Of a stretch of DNA of 60,686 bases, positions 9,275-18,531 are shown piece by piece. Source of the DNA: Arcticibacter eurypsychrophilus (GTDB lineage: Bacteria; Bacteroidota; Bacteroidia; Sphingobacteriales; Sphingobacteriaceae); NCBI RefSeq assembly GCF_001730525.1, contig NZ_MDFN01000032.1, positions 1-60,686 of the forward strand, read 5' to 3'. Made by a program: the position numbers and the translations under genes. How positions within the stretch are numbered: position 1 is the stretch's first letter; each line of letters starts with the position of its first letter. Under the pieces are notes generated by a model, which saw only the letters and a program-made list of their open reading frames with translations, was not told the origin of the DNA and did no database searches.

Positions 9275-10051
9275 TTAAAATCTATAAATTAACATGGACG
9301 TTAAGAGGCCCATTCCTATCGCAAATGAGATTATAAAGCCATTTAGCCCCCTAACAATAGCATTATTTAAATTTCCATCAATCATATCAGAAAAAGAATT
9401 TATAAGGGGCACTCCTGGGATCAGGAATAATACAGAAGTGGCAAAAGCTTGTTCATGAATGAAGCCCATACCATATTTAAGCCCTCCGCCAGCAATAAGC
9501 GATGCCGTAAATGCACCACAATAAATACAGATATAAGGGTTAAATTTCAACTTAAGAACCTCCTGGCGTATAAATAAACCGCATACAGTGGCTATAAATA
9601 CGGTGACCATATCTACGGCATCACCATCAGACAAGCGGCAAAAAGAAATGCCGGCAAGACCAACAAATAGTAAAGTGAACCATCGGGGGTAATGTTTTAA
9701 TGCCGCCAAACGGCTTAGCTGATCGTTGATTTGATTCACTGTTAAACCTTCTTCAACTACCTGCCAGCTCAATCTGCTGATACCAGAGAGGAGCTTGAAA
9801 TTCACTCCATGTGGGGGCGAGCGCTTTAAATTGTTAAAGAAATAGTCGTTTCTTTTATCACTAATGGTCAGCATGATGGTACGGTGACTGATTAGCAAAT
9901 CAGAGCTGTAACCAAAAGAATCCGATATGCGGCTTATGGTATTTCTGGTTCGACCAGTACTAGCTCCGGAACTTAATAACATGGCTCCAACGTTTAGAAG
10001 GACATTTCCAAGGTCTTTAACTTCCTTGTTTTTGGGAGAGGGTGCTATCAT
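9275..10051 (-). CDS. Threonine/serine exporter, large (DUF1212/ThrE N-terminal-like) subunit
   Basis: This 258-residue protein has a soluble N-terminal part (about residues 1-118) with the family signature GAMLLSSGASTGRTRNTI (about 22-39), where known ThrE/DUF1212 proteins show a similar Gly/Ser/Thr-rich pattern. Several transmembrane helices follow (about residues 122-258). Its downstream neighbour encodes the smaller ThrE half. A TAnnTTTG match on the minus strand (TAATTTTG, plus coordinates 10075-10082) sits 24 bp before the start and could be the -7 element, though no TTG was found at the right -33 distance. Confidence 0.82.
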   Translation of the reverse strand: MIAPSPKNKEVKDLGNVLLNVGAMLLSSGASTGRTRNTISRISDSFGYSSDLLISHRTIMLTISDKRNDYFFNNLKRSPPHGVNFKLLSGISRLSWQVVEEGLTVNQINDQLSRLAALKHYPRWFTLLFVGLAGISFCRLSDGDAVDMVTVFIATVCGLFIRQEVLKLKFNPYICIYCGAFTASLIAGGGLKYGMGFIHEQAFATSVLFLIPGVPLINSFSDMIDGNLNNAIVRGLNGFIISFAIGMGLLTSMLIYRF

Positions 10052-10160
10052 TTGACAGTTTTATGACTGATTTGCAAAATTAGGACTCTTTTTTGATTGA
10101 TTGTTGATGCAGGTCATATTTTTATGCGAAAAAAATATAAAGTTTTGTATTTTAAGTATT

Positions 10161-11399
10161 ATGCGACAAAATAAGATAGAACTGATGGCACCTGCGGGCT
10201 CATATGAGTCCCTGATGGCTGCTATTCAGGCTGGAGCAGATTCTGTTTATTTTGGAATTGAGCAACTCAATATGCGTGCAAGGTCAAGTAATAACTTCAC
10301 GCTGGAAGACCTCGCCAAAATAGCCTCTGTTTGCAATGAGAATCATATAAAGAGTTATTTAACGCTGAATACCATTCTTTATGATCACGACATCAACCTG
10401 ATGAAAAGGATTGTTGATGCAGCTAAAGATAATGGGATTTCTGCTGTTATCGCTGCGGATCATGCGGTATTGAATTATGCAAAGAAGATTGGGTTTCCTG
10501 TTCATATTTCTACTCAAGCGAATGTTTCCAATATAGACACTATTGAGTTTTACTCCGCCTATGCGGATGTAGTGGTTTTAGCACGTGAACTGAGTTTGAT
10601 GCAGGTGGCAGATATTACCCGGGATATCAAGCGCCAGGAAATTAAGGGCCCATCAGGTAATTTGGTTCGGATAGAGCTTTTTGCTCATGGTGCTTTGTGT
10701 ATGGCTGTATCCGGTAAATGTTACCTGAGTCTTCATTCTGATTATGCTTCCGCTAACCGGGGAGCGTGTATTCAGAATTGCCGGAAAAGTTATATTGTAA
10801 CGGAGAAGGAGAATGGGACGGAGTTTGAGGTGGATAATGAATATATTATGTCGGCTAAGGATTTGTGTACAATTGAGTTTATGGACAAGATCCTGGATGC
10901 AGAAGTCACCATTCTAAAGATTGAAGGAAGGGGACGGAGTGCTGATTATGTGCATACGGTCGTTTCCTGTTACCGTGAGGCGATAAATTCGTATGCAAAC
11001 GGCACCTATGGACCTGAGCTATTTGAAGATTGGAAAACCCGATTGTCAACAGTCTTTAATAGGGGTTTTTGGGACGGATATTATCTGGGCCGTAAGATGG
11101 GCGAGTGGAGCAATGAGTATGGATCAAAAGCAACACGCAAAAAGATATATATCGGCAGGGGAATAAAATACTTTGATAAAGTAGGAGCAGCGGAGTTCGT
11201 GATGGATTCTCATTCGCTTACCAAAGGAACGGAGATCATGATTACAGGGCCTACAACGGGAATTATCCGGACAACGGTAACTGAGATGCGGGTAGACGAT
11301 AAAATGCAGGATACGGTCAGAAAGGGGGATGCATTCTCTATCCTGCTTGCAGATAAAATACGTCCATCGGATAAGTTGTATAAGATGGAAGATAGCTGA
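10161..11399 (+). CDS. trhP: U32 family protein, probable tRNA U34 hydroxylation protein TrhP
   Basis: From the ATG at 10161 this is a 412-residue U32 protein; an in-frame TTG at 10101 would add 20 residues, but the family's usual beginning (IELMAPAGSYESL) favours 10161. The cysteine-rich segment expected for U32 iron-sulphur proteins is present at about residues 178-215 (CMAVSGKC ... NRGACIQNC). The C-terminal beta-domain (about 330-412) fits TrhP/YegQ, which with prephenate makes 5-hydroxyuridine at tRNA position 34, and not the longer rRNA enzyme RlhA. Ubiquinone-related UbiU/UbiV are unlikely because Bacteroidota use menaquinone. A ferredoxin gene overlaps its stop and a YhbP-like gene follows. 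Confidence 0.8.
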   Translation: MRQNKIELMAPAGSYESLMAAIQAGADSVYFGIEQLNMRARSSNNFTLEDLAKIASVCNENHIKSYLTLNTILYDHDINLMKRIVDAAKDNGISAVIAADHAVLNYAKKIGFPVHISTQANVSNIDTIEFYSAYADVVVLARELSLMQVADITRDIKRQEIKGPSGNLVRIELFAHGALCMAVSGKCYLSLHSDYASANRGACIQNCRKSYIVTEKENGTEFEVDNEYIMSAKDLCTIEFMDKILDAEVTILKIEGRGRSADYVHTVVSCYREAINSYANGTYGPELFEDWKTRLSTVFNRGFWDGYYLGRKMGEWSNEYGSKATRKKIYIGRGIKYFDKVGAAEFVMDSHSLTKGTEIMITGPTTGIIRTTVTEMRVDDKMQDTVRKGDAFSILLADKIRPSDKLYKMEDS

Positions 11400-11626
11400 T
11401 GGTACGGATCTCTCAGCAACGAGTGAAGTGTATTGGCTGTAATGCGTGTGTAGAGGCTGCCCCTTACCGTTGGCGTATGTCCCGAAAAGATGGAAAGTGC
11501 ACCTTAATTCAGGCTGTTGAAAAAAGAGGGATGTTTAATATCCTGGTAACTGATGACGAATATGATGCGAATGTCGATGCAGCAATGCATTGTCCTGTTA
11601 ACTGTATAAAAATAGAACAAGTATGA
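11399..11626 (+). CDS. Single-cluster [4Fe-4S] ferredoxin
   Basis: This 75-residue ferredoxin has ligands Cys11, Cys14 and Cys17 in CIGCNAC and the fourth at Cys65 in CPVNC. The position that holds a further cysteine in two-cluster ferredoxins is Ala21 followed by Pro22, so only one [4Fe-4S] cluster is expected, as in Desulfovibrio-type monocluster ferredoxins. Cys34 and Cys69 are extra. The start codon overlaps the U32 stop (TGATG at 11397-11401) and its own stop overlaps the next gene by 4 bp, so all three genes are coupled. I infer it supplies electrons to the iron-sulphur U32 enzyme, or to a partner of it. Confidence 0.85.
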   Translation: MVRISQQRVKCIGCNACVEAAPYRWRMSRKDGKCTLIQAVEKRGMFNILVTDDEYDANVDAAMHCPVNCIKIEQV

Positions 11627-12072
11627 TAACCACCGAACCTCCTTTAGTATTGACAAAGCCGGATAAGCTGATTGTTGATTTTATTACGAATCAAACTGTT
11701 GTAACCATTGCAACAAGTATAGATGATGATCCTTATTGTGCAACCTGTTTTTTCGCTTATAATGAAGAACATACCACATTGATTTTCAAATCATCGGAAG
11801 ATACGGAGCATATTAAACAAGGATTAATAAATAGCAGGGTAGCTGGTTCTGTTTTGCCGGACAAGTTACATACAGGAAAGGTAAAAGGACTGCAATTTAA
11901 GGGTGTACTGGGATCGGCCTCAGCTTTAAGTGATTTAAAGAAAACGTATTATAAAAAATATCCATTTGCATTAGCTATGGGTGGGGAAGTGTGGAGCATT
12001 GATCTGACATGGATCAAGTACACCGACAACACGCTTGGTTTCGGAAAGAAGATCGAGTGGAAAAAGGCTTAA
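11623..12072 (+). CDS. yhbP: YhbP/UPF0306-like flavin-fold protein
   Basis: This 149-residue protein has the split-barrel fold of the pyridoxamine 5'-phosphate oxidase superfamily. Its end, YTDNTLGFGKKIEW (residues 133-146), matches the conserved end of E. coli YhbP closely, and the length is the same (about 147). YhbP-type proteins are of unknown function and are expected to bind FMN or a related cofactor. In E. coli yhbP also lies near U32 genes (ubiU/ubiV region), so an association with U32 and electron carriers may be general. It overlaps the ferredoxin gene by 4 bp. Confidence 0.82.
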   Translation: MITTEPPLVLTKPDKLIVDFITNQTVVTIATSIDDDPYCATCFFAYNEEHTTLIFKSSEDTEHIKQGLINSRVAGSVLPDKLHTGKVKGLQFKGVLGSASALSDLKKTYYKKYPFALAMGGEVWSIDLTWIKYTDNTLGFGKKIEWKKA

Positions 12073-12092
12073 ATTAAAGGAAAAAGCTTAGG

Positions 12093-12131
12093 TAAAAAAA
12101 GCGACCAGATTGATCTGATCGCTTTTTTTTT
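12093..12131. terminator. Bidirectional rho-independent terminator
   Basis: GCGACCAGAT (12101-12110) and ATCTGATCGC (12113-12122 region) form a hairpin with one mismatch, flanked by AAAAAAA on the left and TTTTTTTT on the right. It lies between the convergent YhbP-like gene and the pdhC gene and can serve both. Confidence 0.85.
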
Positions 12132-12171
12132 ATTTGTGGTTAGCGGAACTCGTTGTTTCGCTATTGCTATA

Positions 12172-13857
12172 TTAAACTAATAACCGAACAGGCTCTTCAA
12201 TTAACAATTTCAGCGTCTGTAAGAACGCAGCACCCTGAGCACCATCAACAACACGATGGTCACAGCTTAAGGTTACTTTCATTACGTTTCCTGGAACAAC
12301 AGCACCGTTTTTAACGACTGGGATTTGTTGGATACCACCTATTGCCAGGATGCAAGCATCAGGTGTATTAATTATGGCAGTAAACTCATCTACACCAAAC
12401 ATGCCTAAGTTAGAGATAGTGAAGGTAGAACCTTCCCAATCAGATGGCTGAAGCTTTTTGTTCTTCGCTTTCTGAGCAAAATCCTTTACTTCAGCAGAGA
12501 TGTGAGACAGTGATTTTCCATCAGCAAAACGAATGACAGGAACTAACAGACCTTCGTCAACTGCAACAGCAACACCGATGTTAATATGTTCATTGTAACG
12601 AATCTTGTCGCCTCTCCATGAAGAATTCAAATTAGGATGTTGTTTCAAGGCTACAGCAACAGCTTTAAGAACGATATCATTGAAAGAAATCTTTACAGGA
12701 GAGAATTCGTTCATTTTACCGCGGGCAGTAATTGCGCTGTCCATATCGATAGACATGGTCACATAAAAATGCGGAGCAGTGAAGAGACTATCAGACAATC
12801 TCTTGCCAATCGTTTTTCTCATCTGAGTAACCGGTTTCTCTGTGTATTTTTCTTCGCCAACAAATACAGGGATTACTGGAGCAGGAGCAGCAGGTTTGCC
12901 TTCTTTAGCAGGAGCGGCAACAGCTGGAGCTTCTGGAGCTTTAGCTGCAGGAGTATAACTTTCGATGTCTTTCTTTACGATACGACCACCTTCAGCACTT
13001 CCTTTTATCTGACTCAGGTCAATTCCTTTATCCTTAGCGATTTTCTTTGCTAGAGGAGAAGCCTTTACTCTGGCATCAGCATCAGATGAACCTGCAGGAG
13101 CAGTCTCTTCTTTAGGAGCTTCAGATTTCTCAGCTTCGGCAGTTCCTGAAGCAGGAGCAGCCTTAGGTTTACCACCTCTTAATAAAGCTTGTACATCTGT
13201 ACCTTCTTTACCAACGATAGCAATGATATCATTTACCTTAGCAGCCTGGCCTTTTTCAACGCCAATGTATAACAAGATACCTTCGGCATAAGCGGTGACT
13301 TCCATTGTCGCTTTGTCTGTTTCGACATCAGCTAAATTGTCGTCACTTTTAACAACATCACCAACTTTTTTGTTCCATTCTGCGATTACTCCTTCTGTCA
13401 TAGTATCGCTCAATAAAGGCATACGAATAATGGTAGCACCTACGGATTCAGGATCAACAGCTTCGCCTTCAGTCTGATCTGCATCATTGTCTGGAGTCGC
13501 TGTTTCTGGTTTATCATTAGTTTCAGCAGTTGAATCAGCTTGTTTTACATCTTCTTTAGCAGCTTCAGGTTTGCTTTCGCCAGAACCTGCGGCTGCTAGA
13601 GCAGCTTTATAATCTTCACCTTCTTCACCTAATACTGCGATAACAGCATCAATTGGAACGGTAGAACCTTCTTCAGCGCCAATATATAATAAGGTGCCTT
13701 CCTGATAAGATTCAAAATCCATTGTTGCTTTGTCAGTTTCTACTTCAGCAATCAGATCACCTGTGCTTACTTTATCACCAACTTTTTTATGCCATTTAGC
13801 GATCACTCCATCAGTCATGGTGTCGCTCATTTTGGGCATTTTAACTACTTCAGCCAT
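12172..13857 (-). CDS. pdhC: Pyruvate dehydrogenase E2, dihydrolipoyllysine acetyltransferase
   Basis: This 561-residue E2 core carries acetyl groups from E1 to CoA in the cytoplasmic pyruvate dehydrogenase complex. It has two lipoyl domains (about residues 1-80 and 140-218) with lipoyl lysines Lys43 and Lys182 in DKATM. Ala/Pro/Glu-rich linkers follow, then a peripheral-subunit binding domain (KASPLAKKIAKDKGIDLSQI, about 264-300) and the acyltransferase domain (about 335-561) with the active-site DHRVVDGA near the end. The gene follows pdhA with 33 bp between them. The E1-beta gene is not in the window. Confidence 0.95.
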   Translation of the reverse strand: MAEVVKMPKMSDTMTDGVIAKWHKKVGDKVSTGDLIAEVETDKATMDFESYQEGTLLYIGAEEGSTVPIDAVIAVLGEEGEDYKAALAAAGSGESKPEAAKEDVKQADSTAETNDKPETATPDNDADQTEGEAVDPESVGATIIRMPLLSDTMTEGVIAEWNKKVGDVVKSDDNLADVETDKATMEVTAYAEGILLYIGVEKGQAAKVNDIIAIVGKEGTDVQALLRGGKPKAAPASGTAEAEKSEAPKEETAPAGSSDADARVKASPLAKKIAKDKGIDLSQIKGSAEGGRIVKKDIESYTPAAKAPEAPAVAAPAKEGKPAAPAPVIPVFVGEEKYTEKPVTQMRKTIGKRLSDSLFTAPHFYVTMSIDMDSAITARGKMNEFSPVKISFNDIVLKAVAVALKQHPNLNSSWRGDKIRYNEHINIGVAVAVDEGLLVPVIRFADGKSLSHISAEVKDFAQKAKNKKLQPSDWEGSTFTISNLGMFGVDEFTAIINTPDACILAIGGIQQIPVVKNGAVVPGNVMKVTLSCDHRVVDGAQGAAFLQTLKLLIEEPVRLLV

Positions 13858-13890
13858 TTTTAGTATACGGTTTTATTGTCTGACAATTAA

Positions 13891-14886
13891 CTAGTCTTTT
13901 ATAAATGGATAATTCTCCTGAATATATACATCAGTATAGGCTTCAGAAGGATCAGGCCATGGAGAGTCTTCAGCGAATTTCACTGATTCCTCTACAATTG
14001 CTTTAATCTTTTTATCGATTTCTTCAAACCAGGCATCATCAGCATAACTGTTTTCGACGATAGCTAATTTAACAACACCAATAGGGTCTTTAGATTTATA
14101 ACGCTCAAGCTCTTCTTTCGTTCTGTACTTTGCGGGGTCAGACATCGAGTGACCTTTGAAACGGTAAGTACGTGCTTCAAGGAAAGTTGGACCTTCACCG
14201 TTACGTGCACGTTGAACTGCTTCGTCCATGGCATTGTGCATAGCTACAGGGTCCATACCGTCAACAGGAGCACAAGGCATATCGAAGCCAAGACCTATTT
14301 TATAGATATCTTCCATGTTGGTAGTACGTGCTACTGAAGTACCCATTGCATAGCCGTTGTTTTCGCAAACAAAGATTACAGGGAGGTTCCAGATCATAGC
14401 CATGTTGAAGGTTTCATTTAAGGAACCTTGTCTGACGGCACCGTCGCCCATATAGCAAACACAAACGTTGTCCGTGCCATTGTACATTTCTGCGAAAGCG
14501 ATTCCTGCTCCAAGCGGGATTTGGCCACCAACAATTCCATGTCCGCCAAAGAATTTATGCTCTTTACTGAAAATATGCATTGATCCACCCTTTCCTCTGG
14601 AGGTTCCGGTAGCCTTTCCATACATCTCTGCCATTACTGCGTTTGGAGATACTCCTTTTGCGATAGCATGTGCATGATCACGGTAAGCTGTAATCATGGA
14701 ATCTTCAGGTTTTAAAACCGACATGGTGCCGGCTACTACAGCTTCCTGTCCGATATATAAATGACAAAAACCTCTGATTTTTTGCTGTCCGTACAGTTGT
14801 CCGGTTTTCTCTTCAAACTTGCGCATCAGCAACATCGATTCGTACCAATACAGGTAGGTGTCTTTAGTAATTTCTACTGAACTCAT
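13891..14886 (-). CDS. pdhA: Pyruvate dehydrogenase E1 component, alpha subunit
   Basis: This 331-residue thiamine-diphosphate-dependent subunit decarboxylates pyruvate together with E1-beta. The TPP/Mg motif is seen as GDGAVRQGSLNETFN (about residues 147-161) ending in ENNGYAMGT (about 175-183), and the phosphorylation-loop-like segment FKGHSMSDPAKYRT is at about 248-261. Length matches bacterial E1-alpha of the alpha2beta2 type. It is transcribed with pdhC; pdhB must be encoded elsewhere, an arrangement I recall from other Bacteroidota. A TAGATTTG element on the minus strand (14914-14921) sits 27 bp before the start and may be the -7 box. Confidence 0.95.
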   Translation of the reverse strand: MSSVEITKDTYLYWYESMLLMRKFEEKTGQLYGQQKIRGFCHLYIGQEAVVAGTMSVLKPEDSMITAYRDHAHAIAKGVSPNAVMAEMYGKATGTSRGKGGSMHIFSKEHKFFGGHGIVGGQIPLGAGIAFAEMYNGTDNVCVCYMGDGAVRQGSLNETFNMAMIWNLPVIFVCENNGYAMGTSVARTTNMEDIYKIGLGFDMPCAPVDGMDPVAMHNAMDEAVQRARNGEGPTFLEARTYRFKGHSMSDPAKYRTKEELERYKSKDPIGVVKLAIVENSYADDAWFEEIDKKIKAIVEESVKFAEDSPWPDPSEAYTDVYIQENYPFIKD

Positions 14887-14913
14887 TTGTTATAATGTGT
14901 TTTTTTTGGAAAG

Positions 14914-14921
14914 CAAATCTA
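14914..14921 (-). promoter_or_regulatory. Possible -7 element of the pdhA-pdhC operon
   Basis: TAGATTTG on the minus strand fits the Bacteroidota TAnnTTTG consensus and lies 27 bp ahead of the pdhA start. I found no TTTG at the expected upstream spacing, so only half of the promoter is supported. Confidence 0.4.
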
Positions 14922-14948
14922 ATTATAGTTTCCTGAAAAAAGAAAATG

Positions 14949-14975
14949 TAAGGTCAAAATACGTGTTTGACCTTA
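14949..14975 (-). terminator. Terminator of the peptidase-histidine kinase operon
   Basis: A perfect 10-bp inverted repeat (TAAGGTCAAA / TTTGACCTTA) with a 7-nt loop lies 65 bp past the stop of the histidine kinase. On the minus strand it is followed by CATTTTCTTTTTT, as expected for an intrinsic terminator. Being also upstream of pdhA, it could alternatively be an operator. Confidence 0.65.
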
Positions 14976-15040
14976 AATATTAGGGTAATAATTCCGTGAT
15001 AGAGGAAAGCGCCCTATTTAATGATTTTTAAAAGACAATT

Positions 15041-16279
15041 CTAAGCGTCGGCAGGCTCGTATTCGGTACTGCTTTTCAGGACAATGCGAATTGTTGTCGC
15101 GATGCCTGGCTCAGAGTCTTTTACATAAATCTGACCTCTGTGATAATTTTCCACTATTCTTTTAGTCAGAGAAAGGCCTAATCCCCATCCTCTTTTTCGT
15201 GTGGTGTAACCAGGTTGGAATATTGTTTCAAACTTCAGTCTGGGAATTCCTTTACCACTGTCAGTGATATCAATGAAGACCTGTTCTTTGACCAGATTTT
15301 CAATAACCTCGATATCTATTGTTCCGTCGCCTTCAATTGCGTTTACTGAATTCTTCATCAGGTTTTCTATAACCCATTCAAATAGGGGGATATTCATTAA
15401 GGCTTCTACTTCCTGATCGCCGCTCACCTTAAACTTGATTTTTTTGCTGGTGCGCACTTTGAAATAATCCACATAGGTGCTGATGACAGTAAATACTGGG
15501 TGGCTATGGAGATTTGGAGTGGAACCAATTTTAGAAAACCGGTCGGCAACCATTTCTAAACGCTGGACGTCATTCTCCATTTCCAGGATCAATGGATCAT
15601 CATCTGCATTAAATTTGGATTTGAGCAGTTCAATCCATGCCATCAGTGAAGAAATAGGGGTACCGAGCTGATGTGCTGTCTCTTTTGCAAGACCAACCCA
15701 TACCAGGTTCTGTTCTGATCGGCGAGAAGAACTGAATACCGTATAAGCGACCATCAGAAAGATAGCAATAACCATCAGCTGGATATAGGGGAAGACCCTT
15801 AGCTGCGAAAGTAACTGCGAATCTTTGTAGTACACAAACCACTTTTGACCATCTTCTTTGATAATCACAATAGGGATATGCTGTGATTTCATCTCTGCAA
15901 GCTGCGTTTTGAAATAGCGTGGATCATGTATTTTACGAGTAAAAATGGCCGATTCATTACCACTTTCCTCCACCTGGAAGTTCGTCTTTGTGCTATCCAG
16001 ACTTCTCCAGTAAATAATGCTGTCGCGTTCATCTGTTACAATAGTGGGCATGGATAGACTATCGCGAATAGAAAAGATAACAGTCAGGTATTCATCGTTA
16101 ATATCCTCGATCTCGATAATCTTTTTGAAACTCATGGCCCATACTTCCGCACGGGTACGTTCAGATACAGCAATATTTTTCACCAGGTAGTTGGTATACC
16201 AAAGGGAGGCTGATGCGATGACAAATGCAAATGCAAGCAGTAGGAATTTCCAGCGTCTTTTCTGTTCGTACGGATTCAT
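15041..16279 (-). CDS. Membrane sensor histidine kinase
   Basis: This 412-residue kinase has two membrane helices (about residues 11-33 and 162-183) flanking a periplasmic sensor region of about 128 residues. The phosphoacceptor is His203 in HQLGTPISSL. The ATPase domain shows an N box (NLMKNSVNAIEG, about 300), a G1 box (DSGKGIPR) and a G2 box (GWGLGLSLTKRIV) near residues 345-385. No HAMP domain is evident, as helix 2 runs almost directly into the dimerisation helix. It begins 5 bp after the prolyl oligopeptidase stop, so the two are co-transcribed. No response regulator is adjacent, so the partner and signal are unknown. Confidence 0.9.
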   Translation of the reverse strand: MNPYEQKRRWKFLLLAFAFVIASASLWYTNYLVKNIAVSERTRAEVWAMSFKKIIEIEDINDEYLTVIFSIRDSLSMPTIVTDERDSIIYWRSLDSTKTNFQVEESGNESAIFTRKIHDPRYFKTQLAEMKSQHIPIVIIKEDGQKWFVYYKDSQLLSQLRVFPYIQLMVIAIFLMVAYTVFSSSRRSEQNLVWVGLAKETAHQLGTPISSLMAWIELLKSKFNADDDPLILEMENDVQRLEMVADRFSKIGSTPNLHSHPVFTVISTYVDYFKVRTSKKIKFKVSGDQEVEALMNIPLFEWVIENLMKNSVNAIEGDGTIDIEVIENLVKEQVFIDITDSGKGIPRLKFETIFQPGYTTRKRGWGLGLSLTKRIVENYHRGQIYVKDSEPGIATTIRIVLKSSTEYEPADA

Positions 16280-16284
16280 GAATA

Positions 16285-18405
16285 TTATTTTACTGCAATA
16301 CCCATATTATAGAACATAAAAGCCCATTTATCGGCTTGTTCTGCTATTATCTGAGCGGTTGACTTTCCGGCACCATGTCCGGCTTTTGTTTCAATACGAA
16401 TAAGTACAGGGTTAGATCCATTGTGGAATTCCTGTAACCGGGCTGCAAATTTAAAGGAATGAGCAGGTACTACACGGTCGTCATGGTCGGCAGTGGTAAT
16501 GAGGGTAGCAGGATAGGCTGTGCCTTGTTTTAAGGCATGGTATGGAGAATAATGGATTAGATAATCGAACATCTCTTTAGAGTCTTCTGCTGTTCCGTAA
16601 TCATATCCCCATCCAGCTCCTGCTGTGAACTTGTTATAACGTAGCATATCCAGTACGCCAACGGCAGGGAAAGCAACCTTGAATAATTCGGGTCTTTGTG
16701 TCATGGCTGCACCTACCAGCAATCCGCCATTTGATCCGCCTGAGATAGCAAGTTTTGCTGTAGAGGTATATTTGTTGTCGATCAGGTATTGAGCAGCAGC
16801 AATAAAATCGTCAAAAACGTTTTGTTTCTGCAGTTTCGTTCCTGCAATATGCCATTTTTCGCCATATTCTCCTCCTCCACGCAGATTGGCTACTGCATAA
16901 ATTCCACCTTGTTCCAATAGAATAATATTTGAGGTACTAAAGGCTGGGGTTAAACTGATGTTGAAGCCACCATAGCCATACAACATAGTTGGATTGGTTC
17001 CATCTAGTTTAATTCCTTTTTTGTAGGTGATGATCATCGGTACCTTTGTGCCATCCTTTGAAGTATAGAATACCTGTTTGGATTCGTAAAGAGAAGGATC
17101 AAACTGAACGCCGGGTTTCTTGTATAACTCTGACTTTCCGGAGTTGATCGTATATTTAAATATAGTGGGAGGGTATACATAGGAAGTAAAAGTGAAATAT
17201 AAGTCCTTTTCATTCTTTTTGCTTCCAAAACCAGAGGCTGTACCCACTCCGGGAAGGTCAATGTTCCGCTCTAATTTCCCGTTCATATCATATTGCATGA
17301 CCAGGGAGGTTGCATCTTTGAGGTAGTGTGCAAATAATTTACCCCCGCCTGTACCTACACTTAATACTTGTTGTGTTTCTGGAATTATATCCTTCCAGTT
17401 TTCAGGAGCAGGATTGCTGAAATCAACTTTCACAACACGATTATTTGGCGCATTCAGGTTGGTTTCGACGTAAAGGGTGTTGCCTTCGTTGTCGAGAACC
17501 TGATGTTCATTGGTCATGTTGGCTACAACGTTGATGATTTTTCCTGCCGGATCCTTAAGATCCTGCACGTATAATTCATTTCCAGAAGTAGAATTTGCGG
17601 CTGTAATGATCAGGAATCGTTGATCTTCAGTAAGGCCTGCACCGATATAACGTCTTGGGGTTGCTGAGCCACCAAAAATAAGTTTATCCTCAATTTGTGG
17701 GGTACCCAACGTATGGTAGTATAATTTATGGTATTGGGTCATTGCGGAAAGTTCACTTGTGCCCTTTGCTTTTTCGTAGCTGCTGTAGTAAAATCCTTCA
17801 TTTCCTTTCCATGCAATTCCTGAGAATTTGATGTCGATCAGGGTATCACCCACAATACTTTTATCAGTGGTTTTTAAAACAATGACTTTGCGCCAGTCTG
17901 ATCCTCCTTCGGAGATTTGATAAGCGGCCAGACTGCCATCTTTAGTGAAATCCATTCCAGCCAATGAGGTTGTTCCATCTGCAGAGAATTTATTGGGGTC
18001 GAGAAAAATCTCAGGTTCTTGTCCTTCTTTTTGGCGGTAAACAACAGATTGGCTTTGAAGTCCGTCGTTTTTAGAGTAGTAAATATAATCCCCTTCTTTT
18101 GTCGGAGCGCTTATTCGTTCATAATTCCAAAGCTTTTCAAGACGTGTTTTAATCAGATCGCGGAAGCTAATTTTAGAAAGATAGTCCTGTGTGACTTTAT
18201 TTTCTTCTTTAACCCATTCTTTAGTTGCTTCTGATCTATCATTTTCAAGCCAGCGATAAGGATCACTTACAAGTGTGTTGAAATAGGCGTCGGTCGTATT
18301 GTCTTTTTCGGTATTTGGATAACTGAGCATTTTTTTACTGTTCGTTTGTGCGTATCCGGAGTATGAAATTCCAGAAGCAAGGATTAAAATAAAAAGCTTA
18401 TTCAT
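16285..18405 (-). CDS. Prolyl oligopeptidase, serine peptidase family S9A
   Basis: This 706-residue peptidase cleaves short peptides after proline. A signal peptide (residues 1-19, ending YAQ) suggests periplasmic location. A seven-bladed propeller (about residues 80-440) follows, then an alpha/beta-hydrolase domain. Catalytic residues are Ser558 in GGSNGG, Asp near 642 in DHDDRVVPAH and His near 678 in KAGHGAG. The length agrees with the family (about 700-720). It is the first gene of a two-gene operon with the histidine kinase. On the minus strand TAAGTTTG (plus coordinates 18459-18466), 53 bp ahead of the start, is a candidate -7 element without a clear -33 partner. Confidence 0.93.
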   Translation of the reverse strand: MNKLFILILASGISYSGYAQTNSKKMLSYPNTEKDNTTDAYFNTLVSDPYRWLENDRSEATKEWVKEENKVTQDYLSKISFRDLIKTRLEKLWNYERISAPTKEGDYIYYSKNDGLQSQSVVYRQKEGQEPEIFLDPNKFSADGTTSLAGMDFTKDGSLAAYQISEGGSDWRKVIVLKTTDKSIVGDTLIDIKFSGIAWKGNEGFYYSSYEKAKGTSELSAMTQYHKLYYHTLGTPQIEDKLIFGGSATPRRYIGAGLTEDQRFLIITAANSTSGNELYVQDLKDPAGKIINVVANMTNEHQVLDNEGNTLYVETNLNAPNNRVVKVDFSNPAPENWKDIIPETQQVLSVGTGGGKLFAHYLKDATSLVMQYDMNGKLERNIDLPGVGTASGFGSKKNEKDLYFTFTSYVYPPTIFKYTINSGKSELYKKPGVQFDPSLYESKQVFYTSKDGTKVPMIITYKKGIKLDGTNPTMLYGYGGFNISLTPAFSTSNIILLEQGGIYAVANLRGGGEYGEKWHIAGTKLQKQNVFDDFIAAAQYLIDNKYTSTAKLAISGGSNGGLLVGAAMTQRPELFKVAFPAVGVLDMLRYNKFTAGAGWGYDYGTAEDSKEMFDYLIHYSPYHALKQGTAYPATLITTADHDDRVVPAHSFKFAARLQEFHNGSNPVLIRIETKAGHGAGKSTAQIIAEQADKWAFMFYNMGIAVK

Positions 18406-18531
18406 GAAATCTATTTAGTTATGCTTTAATTAACTCTTATATGATAAGTCTATAACGTCAAACTTAGATAAAATGATTTATAAGCCTTATACAGAAATGG
18501 CATATAAGTGATTTTTATCGATCTTTATCGC

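Noticed and set aside
10101-10160. TTG start adding 20 residues to the U32 protein
   Set aside because: The added residues are unlike family N-termini, and ATG 10161 begins directly before the conserved IELMAPAGS segment.
12172-14886. Missing pdhB as a sign of a broken pyruvate dehydrogenase operon
   Set aside because: E1-alpha and E2 are intact, and from memory E1-beta is often encoded elsewhere in Bacteroidota.
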